Shown: positions 32,796 to 45,300 of the stretch, piece after piece
Layout of the letters: each line of letters begins with the position of its first letter
How positions within the stretch are numbered: the stretch's first letter is position 1
Assembly (NCBI GenBank): GCA_025267735.1
Contig: CM046299.1
Coordinates: 15,026,232 to 15,090,231, forward strand
DNA length: 64,000 nt
Direction: 5' to 3'
Source of the DNA: Mactra quadrangularis
Lineage: Eukaryota; Mollusca; Bivalvia; Venerida; Mactridae
Notes under the pieces: model-generated
Told to the model about the DNA's origin: nothing
The model's database searches: none
Seen by the model: only the letters and a program-made list of their open reading frames with translations
Position numbers and translations under genes: made by a program

Positions 32796-33544
32796 GACAA
32801 TGTCATTGTCTCCCGGGGCATTTCCAGGCCAAAAGTGGGGATTTCATAGGCTTTATATTTTTTTGGCTTAAAACTGTACTTGTTGGACAGGTCCGCGTAT
32901 GCAGAAAATGTCAGTTTTTTTTAGCGCCCCAAGGATGATGGGGTCTGTTCGGGGGTTGGAGTCGGTCAAGGTAAAGTGCGTAACCAGGGTCCTGAAGTGT
33001 CGCGGATAGCGGGGGCCTCGATTATGCGTTTCAGGGGTCCCAAATATGAAAATTCTGCACTATTGCCTTCAGAGCTGTCTGACCACCTTAAAACAGGTTT
33101 TTGGGGCTTAGATCCACCTAAGATGCTGAGGAAACTTACATTCGGACCCGCTGAGGCCATTTTAGGCCAAAACTGAAGAAAAAAATTTTTTGTGAAATTT
33201 TGAACTTTTCGACAGGTCCGCGTATGCAGAAAATTCAAGAAACTGCAAATTTTGGTGCGGAGGATTCAGAGTCGCCAAACAGGCCGGTTTGTGGGTGGGG
33301 TTGGTCCGTGAAGTCAAATCGGTCAAGGAAACGCGCCTAACGGGGGTTCGCAAATGAAACAGGAAGGCGTGAGGCCAGGTAATGTTTCTCAATGGTTTCC
33401 TACTGCAATTAACAGGGATACTCAGTTCTATTCATCTCAGAGGTGTGAAAGCCCAGCCACACAGGCGTTTGCGCGCTAAACCGTGGGAGATGGGTCAGAA
33501 CCGCCTATGAAATCCCCACTTTTGGCCTGGAAATGCCCCGGGAT
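32796..33544. repeat. 749-bp deletion unit, copy 1
   Basis: A1 is cut after TTTTTTTTAGCG and fused to CCCCAAGGATGATGGGG of A2, removing 372 bp. It also carries a private change, TGAAGTGTCGCGG in place of TGAAGCGGCGCGG. Confidence 0.85.
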
Positions 33545-34210
33545 GACAATGTCATTGTCTCCCGGGGCATTTCCAGGCCAAAAGTGGGGATTTCATAGGC
33601 TTTATATTTTTTTGGCTTAAAACTGTACTTGTTGGACAGGTCCGCGTATGCAGAAAATGTCAGTTTTTTTTAGCGAAAAAACTTAGCGTCACGAAACCGC
33701 CCCAAGGATGATGGGGTCTGTTCTGGGGTTGGAGTCGGTCAAGGTAACGCGCTTAACCAGGGTCCTGAAGCGGCGCGGATAGCGGGGGCCTCGATTATGC
33801 GTTTCAGGGGTCCCAAATATGAAAATTCTGCACTATTGCCTTCAGAGCTGTCTGACCACCTTAAAACAGGTTTTTGGGGCTTAGATCCACCTAAGATGCT
33901 GAGGAAACCCACATTCGGACCCGCTGAGGCCTTTTTAGGCCAAAACTGGAGAAAAAATTTTTTCGTGAAATTTTGAACTTTTCGATAGGTCCGCGTATGC
34001 AGAAAACGTCAGTTTTTTGTGCGAAAAAACTTAGCGTCACGAAACGGGGGTTCGCAAATGAAACAGGAAGGCGTGAGGCCAGGTAATGTTTCTCAATGGT
34101 TTCCTACTGCAATTAACAGGGATACTCAGTTCTATTCATCTCAGAGGTGTGAAAGCCCAGCCACACAGGCGTTTGCGCGCTAAACCGTGGGAGATGGGTC
34201 AGGGGTTAGG
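33545..34210. repeat. Rearranged unit lacking most of A2 and the palindrome
   Basis: A2 is broken at GTCACGAAAC and joined to GGGGGTTCGC of monomer C at about 34045. At about 34201 the palindrome is missing: GATGGGTCAG is joined through GGGTTAGGG to TTTTATATTTTTTTGG, the start of the next A1. Confidence 0.85.
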
Positions 34211-35277
34211 GTTTTATATTTTTTTGGCTTAAAACTGTACTTGTTGGACAGGTCCGCGTATGCAGAAAATGTCAGTTTTTTTTAGCGAAAAAACTTAGCG
34301 TCACGAAACCGCCCCAAGGATGATGGGGTCTGTTCTGGGGTTGGAGTCGGTCAAGGTAACGCGCTTAACCAGGGTCCTGAAGCGGCGCGGATAGCGGGGG
34401 CCTCGATTATGCGTTTCAGGGGTCCCAAATATGAAAATTCTGCACTATTGCCTTCAGAGCTGTCTGACCACCTTAAAACAGGTTTTTGGGGCTTAGATCC
34501 ACCTAAGATGCTGAGGAAACCCACATTCGGACCCGCTGAGGCCTTTTTAGGCCAAAACTGGAGAAAAAATATTTTCGTGAAATTTTGAACTTTTCGATAG
34601 GTCCGCGTATGCAGAAAACGTCAGTTTTTTGTGCGAAAAAACTTAGCGTCACGAAACCGCCCCAAGGATGATGGGGTCTGTTCGGGGGTTGGAGTCGGTC
34701 AAGGTAAAGTGCGTAACCAGGGTCCTGAAGCGGCGCGGATAGCGGGGGCCTCGATTATGCGTTTCAGGGGTCCCAAATATGAAAATTCTGCACTATTGCC
34801 TTCAGAGCTGTCTGACCACCTTAAAACAGGTTTTTGGGGCTTAGATCCACCTAAGATGCTGAGGAAACTTACATTCGGACCCGCTGAGGCCATTTTAGGC
34901 CAAAACTGAAGAAAAAAATTTTTTGTGAAATTTTGAACTTTTCGACAGGTCCGCGTATGCAGAAAATTCAAGAAACTGCAAATTTTGGTGCGGAGGATTC
35001 AGAGTCGCCAAACAGGCCGGTTTGTGGGTGGGGTTGGTCCGTGAAGTCAAATCGGTCAAGGAAACGCGCCTAACGGGGGTTCGCAAATGAAACAGGAAGG
35101 CGTGAGGCCAGGTAATGTTTCTCAATGGTTTCCTACTGCAATTAACAGGGATACTCAGTTCTATTCATCTCAGAGGTGTGAAAGCCCAGCCACACAGGCG
35201 TTTGCGCGCTAAACCGTGGGAGATGGGTCAGAACCGCCTATGAAATCCCCACTTTTGGCCTGGAAATGCCCCGGGAT

Positions 35278-36026
35278 GACAATGTCATTGTCTCCCGGGG
35301 CATTTCCAGGCCAAAAGTGGGGATTTCATAGGCTTTATATTTTTTTGGCTTAAAACTGTACTTGTTGGACAGGTCCGCGTATGCAGAAAATGTCAGTTTT
35401 TTTTAGCGCCCCAAGGATGATGGGGTCTGTTCGGGGGTTGGAGTCGGTCAAGGTAAAGTGCGTAACCAGGGTCCTGAAGTGTCGCGGATAGCGGGGGCCT
35501 CGATTATGCGTTTCAGGGGTCCCAAATATGAAAATTCTGCACTATTGCCTTCAGAGCTGTCTGACCACCTTAAAACAGGTTTTTGGGGCTTAGATCCACC
35601 TAAGATGCTGAGGAAACTTACATTCGGACCCGCTGAGGCCATTTTAGGCCAAAACTGAAGAAAAAAATTTTTTGTGAAATTTTGAACTTTTCGACAGGTC
35701 CGCGTATGCAGAAAATTCAAGAAACTGCAAATTTTGGTGCGGAGGATTCAGAGTCGCCAAACAGGCCGGTTTGTGGGTGGGGTTGGTCCGTGAAGTCAAA
35801 TCGGTCAAGGAAACGCGCCTAACGGGGGTTCGCAAATGAAACAGGAAGGCGTGAGGCCAGGTAATGTTTCTCAATGGTTTCCTACTGCAATTAACAGGGA
35901 TACTCAGTTCTATTCATCTCAGAGGTGTGAAAGCCCAGCCACACAGGCGTTTGCGCGCTAAACCGTGGGAGATGGGTCAGAACCGCCTATGAAATCCCCA
36001 CTTTTGGCCTGGAAATGCCCCGGGAT
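35278..36026. repeat. 749-bp deletion unit, copy 2
   Basis: It has the same breakpoint and the same private TGAAGTGTCGCGG change as 32796-33544, 2482 bp away. The two are therefore copies of one event. Confidence 0.85.
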
Positions 36027-38268
36027 GACAATGTCATTGTCTCCCGGGGCATTTCCAGGCCAAAAGTGGGGATTTCATAGGCTTTATATTTTTTTGGCTT
36101 AAAACTGTACTTGTTGGACAGGTCCGCGTATGCAGAAAATGTCAGTTTTTTTTAGCGAAAAAACTTAGCGTCACGAAACCGCCCCAAGGATGATGGGGTC
36201 TGTTCTGGGGTTGGAGTCGGTCAAGGTAACGCGCTTAACCAGGGTCCTGAAGCGGCGCGGATAGCGGGGGCCTCGATTATGCGTTTCAGGGGTCCCAAAT
36301 ATGAAAATTCTGCACTATTGCCTTCAGAGCTGTCTGACCACCTTAAAACAGGTTTTTGGGGCTTAGATCCACCTAAGATGCTGAGGAAACCCACATTCGG
36401 ACCCGCTGAGGCCTTTTTAGGCCAAAACTGGAGAAAAAATTTTTTCGTGAAATTTTGAACTTTTCGATAGGTCCGCGTATGCAGAAAACGTCAGTTTTTT
36501 GTGCGAAAAAACTTAGCGTCACGAAACCGCCCCAAGGATGATGGGGTCTGTTCGGGGGTTGGAGTCGGTCAAGGTAAAGTGCGTAACCAGGGTCCTGAAG
36601 CGGCGCGGATAGCGGGGGCCTCGATTATGCGTTTCAGGGGTCCCAAATATGAAAATTCTGCACTATTGCCTTCAGAGCTGTCTGACCACCTTAAAACAGG
36701 TTTTTGGGGCTTAGATCCACCTAAGATGCTGAGGAAACTTACATTCGGACCCGCTGAGGCCATTTTAGGCCAAAACTGAAGAAAAAAATTTTTTGTGAAA
36801 TTTTGAACTTTTCGACAGGTCCGCGTATGCAGAAAATTCAAGAAACTGCAAATTTTGGTGCGGAGGATTCAGAGTCGCCAAACAGGCCGGTTTGTGGGTG
36901 GGGTTGGTCCGTGAAGTCAAATCGGTCAAGGAAACGCGCCTAACGGGGGTTCGCAAATGAAACAGGAAGGCGTGAGGCCAGGTAATGTTTCTCAATGGTT
37001 TCCTACTGCAATTAACAGGGATACTCAGTTCTATTCATCTCAGAGGTGTGAAAGCCCAGCCACACAGGCGTTTGCGCGCTAAACCGTGGGAGATGGGTCA
37101 GAACCGCCTATGAAATCCCCACTTTTGGCCTGGAAATGCCCCGGGATGACAATGTCATTGTCTCCCGGGGCATTTCCAGGCCAAAAGTGGGGATTTCATA
37201 GGCTTTATATTTTTTTGGCTTAAAACTGTACTTGTTGGACAGGTCCGCGTATGCAGAAAATGTCAGTTTTTTTTAGCGAAAAAACTTAGCGTCACGAAAC
37301 CGCCCCAAGGATGATGGGGTCTGTTCTGGGGTTGGAGTCGGTCAAGGTAACGCGCTTAACCAGGGTCCTGAAGCGGCGCGGATAGCGGGGGCCTCGATTA
37401 TGCGTTTCAGGGGTCCCAAATATGAAAATTCTGCACTATTGCCTTCAGAGCTGTCTGACCACCTTAAAACAGGTTTTTGGGGCTTAGATCCACCTAAGAT
37501 GCTGAGGAAACCCACATTCGGACCCGCTGAGGCCTTTTTAGGCCAAAACTGGAGAAAAAATTTTTTCGTGAAATTTTGAACTTTTCGATAGGTCCGCGTA
37601 TGCAGAAAACGTCAGTTTTTTGTGCGAAAAAACTTAGCGTCACGAAACCGCCCCAAGGATGATGGGGTCTGTTCGGGGGTTGGAGTCGGTCAAGGTAAAG
37701 TGCGTAACCAGGGTCCTGAAGCGGCGCGGATAGCGGGGGCCTCGATTATGCGTTTCAGGGGTCCCAAATATGAAAATTCTGCACTATTGCCTTCAGAGCT
37801 GTCTGACCACCTTAAAACAGGTTTTTGGGGCTTAGATCCACCTAAGATGCTGAGGAAACTTACATTCGGACCCGCTGAGGCCATTTTAGGCCAAAACTGA
37901 AGAAAAAAATTTTTTGTGAAATTTTGAACTTTTCGACAGGTCCGCGTATGCAGAAAATTCAAGAAACTGCAAATTTTGGTGCGGAGGATTCAGAGTCGCC
38001 AAACAGGCCGGTTTGTGGGTGGGGTTGGTCCGTGAAGTCAAATCGGTCAAGGAAACGCGCCTAACGGGGGTTCGCAAATGAAACAGGAAGGCGTGAGGCC
38101 AGGTAATGTTTCTCAATGGTTTCCTACTGCAATTAACAGGGATACTCAGTTCTATTCATCTCAGAGGTGTGAAAGCCCAGCCACACAGGCGTTTGCGCGC
38201 TAAACCGTGGGAGATGGGTCAGAACCGCCTATGAAATCCCCACTTTTGGCCTGGAAATGCCCCGGGAT

Positions 38269-39359
38269 GACAATGTCATTGTCTCCCGGGGCATTTCCAG
38301 GCCAAAAGTGGGGATTTCATAGGCTTTATATTTTTTTGGCTTAAAACTGTACTTGTTGGACAGGTCCGCGTATGCAGAAAATGTCAGTTTTTTTTAGCGA
38401 AAAAACTTAGCGTCACGAAACCGCCCCAAGGATGATGGGGTCTGTTCTGGGGTTGGAGTCGGTCAAGGTAACGCGCTTAACCAGGGTCCTGAAGCGGCGC
38501 GGATAGCGGGGGCCTCGATTATGCGTTTCAGGGGTCCCAAATATGAAAATTCTGCACTATTGCCTTCAGAGCTGTCTGACCACCTTAAAACAGGTTTTTG
38601 GGGCTTAGATCCACCTAAGATGCTGAGGAAACCCACATTCGGACCCGCTGAGGCCTTTTTAGGCCAAAACTGGAGAAAAAATTTTTTCGTGAAATTTTGA
38701 ACTTTTCGATAGGTCCGCGTATGCAGAAAACGTCAGTTTTTTGTGCGAAAAAACTTAGCGTCACGAAACCGCCCCAAGGATGATGGGGTCTGTTCGGGGG
38801 TTGGAGTCGGTCAAGGTAAAGTGCGTAACCAGGGTCCTGAAGCGGCGCGGATAGCGGGGGCCTCGATTATGCGTTTCAGGGGTCCCAAATATGAAAATTC
38901 TGCACTATTGCCTTCAGAGCTGTCTGACCACCTTAAAACAGGTTTTTGGGGCTTAGATCCACCTAAGATGCTGAGGAAACTTACATTCGGACCCGCTGAG
39001 GCCATTTTAGGCCAAAACTGAAGAAAAAAATTTTTTGTGAAATTTTGAACTTTTCGACAGGTCCGCGTATGCAGAAAATTCAAGAAACTGCAAATTTTGG
39101 TGCGGAGGATTCAGAGTCGCCAAACAGGCCGGTTTGTGGGTGGGGTTGGTCCGTGAAGTCAAATCGGTCAAGGAAACGCGCCTAACGGGGGTTCGCAAAT
39201 GAAACAGGAAGGCGTGAGGCCAGGTAATGTTTCTCAATGGTTTCCTACTGCAATTAACAGGGATACTCAGTTCTATTCATCTCAGAGGTGTGAAAGCCCA
39301 GCCACACAGGCGTTTGCGCGCTAAACCGTGGGAGATGGGTCAGAACCGCCTATGAAATC
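38269..39359. repeat. 1091-bp unit ending in a half-deleted palindrome
   Basis: The palindrome at 39350-39410 lacks about 30 bp of its left arm (TATGAAATC joins GACAATGTC directly), so that copy can no longer fold fully. Confidence 0.85.
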
Positions 39360-42300
39360 GACAATGTCATTGTCTCCCGGGGCATTTCCAGGCCAAAAGT
39401 GGGGATTTCATAGGCTTTATATTTTTTTGGCTTAAAACTGTACTTGTTGGACAGGTCCGCGTATGCAGAAAATGTCAGTTTTTTTTAGCGAAAAAACTTA
39501 GCGTCACGAAACCGCCCCAAGGATGATGGGGTCTGTTCTGGGGTTGGAGTCGGTCAAGGTAACGCGCTTAACCAGGGTCCTGAAGCGGCGCGGATAGCGG
39601 GGGCCTCGATTATGCGTTTCAGGGGTCCCAAATATGAAAATTCTGCACTATTGCCTTCAGAGCTGTCTGACCACCTTAAAACAGGTTTTTGGGGCTTAGA
39701 TCCACCTAAGATGCTGAGGAAACCCACATTCGGACCCGCTGAGGCCTTTTTAGGCCAAAACTGGAGAAAAAATTTTTTCGTGAAATTTTGAACTTTTCGA
39801 TAGGTCCGCGTATGCAGAAAACGTCAGTTTTTTGTGCGAAAAAACTTAGCGTCACGAAACCGCCCCAAGGATGATGGGGTCTGTTCGGGGGTTGGAGTCG
39901 GTCAAGGTAAAGTGCGTATCCAGGGTCCTGAAGCGGCGCGGATAGCGGGGGCCTCGATTATGCGTTTCAGGGGTCCCAAATATGAAAATTCTGCACTATT
40001 GCCTTCAGAGCTGTCTGACCACCTTAAAACAGGTTTTTGGGGCTTAGATCCACCTAAGATGCTGAGGAAACTTACATTCGGACCCGCTGAGGCCATTTTA
40101 GGCCAAAACTGAAGAAAAAAATTTTTTGTGAAATTTTGAACTTTTCGACAGGTCCGCGTATGCAGAAAATTCAAGAAACTGCAAATTTTGGTGCGGAGGA
40201 TTCAGAGTCGCCAAACAGGCCGGTTTGTGGGTGGGGTTGGTCCGTGAAGTCAAATCGGTCAAGGAAACGCGCCTAACGGGGGTTCGCAAATGAAACAGGA
40301 AGGCGTGAGGCCAGGTAATGTTTCTCAATGGTTTCCTACTGCAATTAACAGGGATACTCAGTTCTATTCATCTCAGAGGTGTGAAAGCCCAGCCACACAG
40401 GCGTTTGCGCGCTAAACCGTGGGAGATGGGTCAGAACCGCCTATGAAATCCCCACTTTTGGCCTGGAAATGCCCCGGGATGACAATGTCATTGTCTCCCG
40501 GGGCATTTCCAGGCCAAAAGTGGGGATTTCATAGGCTTTATATTTTTTTGGCTTAAAACTGTACTTGTTGGACAGGTCCGCGTATGCAGAAAATGTCAGT
40601 TTTTTTTAGCGAAAAAACTTAGCGTCACGAAACCGCCCCAAGGATGATGGGGTCTGTTCTGGGGTTGGAGTCGGTCAAGGTAACGCGCTTAACCAGGGTC
40701 CTGAAGCGGCGCGGATAGCGGGGGCCTCGATTATGCGTTTCAGGGGTCCCAAATATGAAAATTCTGCACTATTGCCTTCAGAGCTGTCTGACCACCTTAA
40801 AACAGGTTTTTGGGGCTTAGATCCACCTAAGATGCTGAGGAAACCCACATTCGGACCCGCTGAGGCCTTTTTAGGCCAAAACTGGAGAAAAAATTTTTTC
40901 GTGAAATTTTGAACTTTTCGATAGGTCCGCGTATGCAGAAAACGTCAGTTTTTTGTGCGAAAAAACTTAGCGTCACGAAACCGCCCCAAGGATGATGGGG
41001 TCTGTTCGGGGGTTGGAGTCGGTCAAGGTAAAGTGCGTAACCAGGGTCCTGAAGCGGCGCGGATAGCGGGGGCCTCGATTATGCGTTTCAGGGGTCCCAA
41101 ATATGAAAATTCTGCACTATTGCCTTCAGAGCTGTCTGACCACCTTAAAACAGGTTTTTGGGGCTTAGATCCACCTAAGATGCTGAGGAAACTTACATTC
41201 GGACCCGCTGAGGCCATTTTAGGCCAAAACTGAAGAAAAAAATTTTTTGTGAAATTTTGAACTTTTCGACAGGTCCGCGTATGCAGAAAATTCAAGAAAC
41301 TGCAAATTTTGGTGCGGAGGATTCAGAGTCGCCAAACAGGCCGGTTTGTGGGTGGGGTTGGTCCGTGAAGTCAAATCGGTCAAGGAAACGCGCCTAACGG
41401 GGGTTCGCAAATGAAACAGGAAGGCGTGAGGCCAGGTAATGTTTCTCAATGGTTTCCTACTGCAATTAACAGGGATACTCAGTTCTATTCATCTCAGAGG
41501 TGTGAAAGCCCAGCCACACAGGCGTTTGCGCGCTAAACCGTGGGAGATGGGTCAGAACCGCCTATGAAATCCCCACTTTTGGCCTGGAAATGCCCCGGGA
41601 TGACAATGTCATTGTCTCCCGGGGCATTTCCAGGCCAAAAGTGGGGATTTCATAGGCTTTATATTTTTTTGGCTTAAAACTGTACTTGTTGGACAGGTCC
41701 GCGTATGCAGAAAATGTCAGTTTTTTTTAGCGAAAAAACTTAGCGTCACGAAACCGCCCCAAGGATGATGGGGTCTGTTCTGGGGTTGGAGTCGGTCAAG
41801 GTAACGCGCTTAACCAGGGTCCTGAAGCGGCGCGGATAGCGGGGGCCTCGATTATGCGTTTCAGGGGTCCCAAATATGAAAATTCTGCACTATTGCCTTC
41901 AGAGCTGTCTGACCACCTTAAAACAGGTTTTTGGGGCTTAGATCCACCTAAGATGCTGAGGAAACCCACATTCGGACCCGCTGAGGCCTTTTTAGGCCAA
42001 AACTGGAGAAAAAAATTTTTCGTGAAATTTTGAACTTTTCGATAGGTCCGCGTATGCAGAAAACGTCAGTTTTTTGTGCGAAAAAACTTAGCGTCACGAA
42101 ACCGCCCCAAGGATGATGGGGTCTGTTCGGGGGTTGGAGTCGGTCAAGGTAAAGTGCGTAACCAGGGTCCTGAAGCGGCGCGGATAGCGGGGGCCTCGAT
42201 TATGCGTTTCAGGGGTCCCAAATATGAAAATTCTGCACTATTGCCTTCAGAGCTGTCTGACCACCTTAAAACAGGTTTTTGGGGCTAAGATCCACCTAAG

Positions 42301-45300
42301 ATGCTGAGGAAACTTACATTCGGACCCGCTGAGGCCATTTTAGGCCAAAACTGAAGAAAAAAATTTTTTGTGAAATTTTGAACTTTTCGACAGGTCCGCG
42401 TATGCAGAAAATTCAAGAAACTGCAAATTTTGGTGCGGAGGATTCAGAGTCGCCAAACAGGCCGGTTTGTGGGTGGGGTTGGTCCGTGAAGTCAAATCGG
42501 TCAAGGAAACGCGCCTAACGGGGGTTCGCAAATGAAACAGGAAGGCGTGAGGCCAGGTAATGTTTCTCAATGGTTTCCTACTGCAATTAACAGGGATACT
42601 CAGTTCTATTCATCTCAGAGGTGTGAAAGCCCAGCCACACAGGCGTTTGCGCGCTAAACCGTGGGAGATGGGTCAGAACCGCCTATGAAATCCCCACTTT
42701 TGGCCTGGAAATGCCCCGGGATGACAATGTCATTGTCTCCCGGGGCATTTCCAGGCCAAAAGTGGGGATTTCATAGGCTTTATATTTTTTTGGCTTAAAA
42801 CTGTACTTGTTGGACAGGTCCGCGTATGCAGAAAATGTCAGTTTTTTTTAGCGAAAAAACTTAGCGTCACGAAACCGCCCCAAGGATGATGGGGTCTGTT
42901 CTGGGGTTGGAGTCGGTCAAGGTAACGCGCTTAACCAGGGTCCTGAAGCGGCGCGGATAGCGGGGGCCTCGATTATGCGTTTCAGGGGTCCCAAATATGA
43001 AAATTCTGCACTATTGCCTTCAGAGCTGTCTGACCACCTTAAAACAGGTTTTTGGGGCTTAGATCCACCTAAGATGCTGAGGAAACCCACATTCGGACCC
43101 GCTGAGGCCTTTTTAGGCCAAAACTGGAGAAAAAATTTTTTCGTGAAATTTTGAACTTTTCGATAGGTCCGCGTATGCAGAAAACGTCAGTTTTTTGTGC
43201 GAAAAAACTTAGCGTCACGAAACCGCCCCAAGGATGATGGGGTCTGTTCGGGGGTTGGAGTCGGTCAAGGTAAAGTGCGTAACCAGGGTCCTGAAGCGGC
43301 GCGGATAGCGGGGGCCTCGATTATGCGTTTCAGGGGTCCCAAATATGAAAATTCTGCACTATTGCCTTCAGAGCTGTCTGACCACCTTAAAACAGGTTTT
43401 TGGGGCTTAGATCCACCTAAGATGCTGAGGAAACTTACATTCGGACCCGCTGAGGCCATTTTAGGCCAAAACTGAAGAAAAAAATTTTTTGTGAAATTTT
43501 GAACTTTTCGACAGGTCCGCGTATGCAGAAAATTCAAGAAACTGCAAATTTTGGTGCGGAGGATTCAGAGTCGCCAAACAGGCCGGTTTGTGGGTGGGGT
43601 TGGTCCGTGAAGTCAAATCGGTCAAGGAAACGCGCCTAACGGGGGTTCGCAAATGAAACAGGAAGGCGTGAGGCCAGGTAATGTTTCTCAATGGTTTCCT
43701 ACTGCAATTAACAGGGATACTCAGTTCTATTCATCTCAGAGGTGTGAAAGCCCAGCCACACAGGCGTTTGCGCGCTAAACCGTGGGAGATGGGTCAGAAC
43801 CGCCTATGAAATCCCCACTTTTGGCCTGGAAATGCCCCGGGATGACAATGTCATTGTCTCCCGGGGCATTTCCAGGCCAAAAGTGGGGGATTTCATAGGC
43901 TTTATATTTTTTTGGCTTAAAACTGTACTTGTTGGACAGGTCCGCGTATGCAGAAAATGTCAGTTTTTTTTAGCGAAAAAACTTAGCGTCACGAAACCGC
44001 CCCAAGGATGATGGGGTCTGTTCTGGGGTTGGAGTCGGTCAAGGTAACGCGCTTAACCAGGGTCCTGAAGCGGCGCGGATAGCGGGGGCCTCGATTATGC
44101 GTTTCAGGGGTCCCAAATATGAAAATTCTGCACTATTGCCTTCAGAGCTGTCTGACCACCTTAAAACAGGTTTTTGGGGCTTAGATCCACCTAAGATGCT
44201 GAGGAAACCCACATTCGGACCCGCTGAGGCCTTTTTAGGCCAAAACTGGAGAAAAAATTTTTTCGTGAAATTTTGAACTTTTCGATAGGTCCGCGTATGC
44301 AGAAAACGTCAGTTTTTTGTGCGAAAAAACTTAGCGTCACGAAACCGCCCCAAGGATGATGGGGTCTGTTCGGGGGTTGGAGTCGGTCAAGGTAAAGTGC
44401 GTAACCAGGGTCCTGAAGCGGCGCGGATAGCGGGGGCCTCGATTATGCGTTTCAGGGGTCCCAAATATGAAAATTCTGCACTATTGCCTTCAGAGCTGTC
44501 TGACCACCTTAAAACAGGTTTTTGGGGCTTAGATCCACCTAAGATGCTGAGGAAACTTACATTCGGACCCGCTGAGGCCATTTTAGGCCAAAACTGAAGA
44601 AAAAAATTTTTTGTGAAATTTTGAACTTTTCGACAGGTCCGCGTATGCAGAAAATTCAAGAAACTGCAAATTTTGGTGCGGAGGATTCAGAGTCGCCAAA
44701 CAGGCCGGTTTGTGGGTGGGGTTGGTCCGTGAAGTCAAATCGGTCAAGGAAACGCGCCCTAACGGGGGTTCGCAAATGAAACAGGAAGGCGTGAGGCCAG
44801 GTAATGTTTCTCAATGGTTTCCTACTGCAATTAACAGGGATACTCAGTTCTATTCATCTCAGAGGTGTGAAAGCCCAGCCACACAGGCGTTTGCGCGCTA
44901 AACCGTGGGAGATGGGTCAGAACCGCCTATGAAATCCCCACTTTTGGCCTGGAAATGCCCCGGGATGACAATGTCATTGTCTCCCGGGGCATTTCCAGGC
45001 CAAAAGTGGGGATTTCATAGGCTTTATATTTTTTTGGCTTAAAACTGTACTTGTTGGACAGGTCCGCGTATGCAGAAAATGTCAGTTTTTTTTAGCGAAA
45101 AAACTTAGCGTCACGAAACCGCCCCAAGGATGATGGGGTCTGTTCTGGGGTTGGAGTCGGTCAAGGTAACGCGCTTAACCAGGGTCCTGAAGCGGCGCGG
45201 ATAGCGGGGGCCTCGATTATGCGTTTCAGGGGGTCCCAAATATGAAAATTCTGCACTATTGCCTTCAGAGCTGTCTGACCACCTTAAAACAGGTTTTTGG

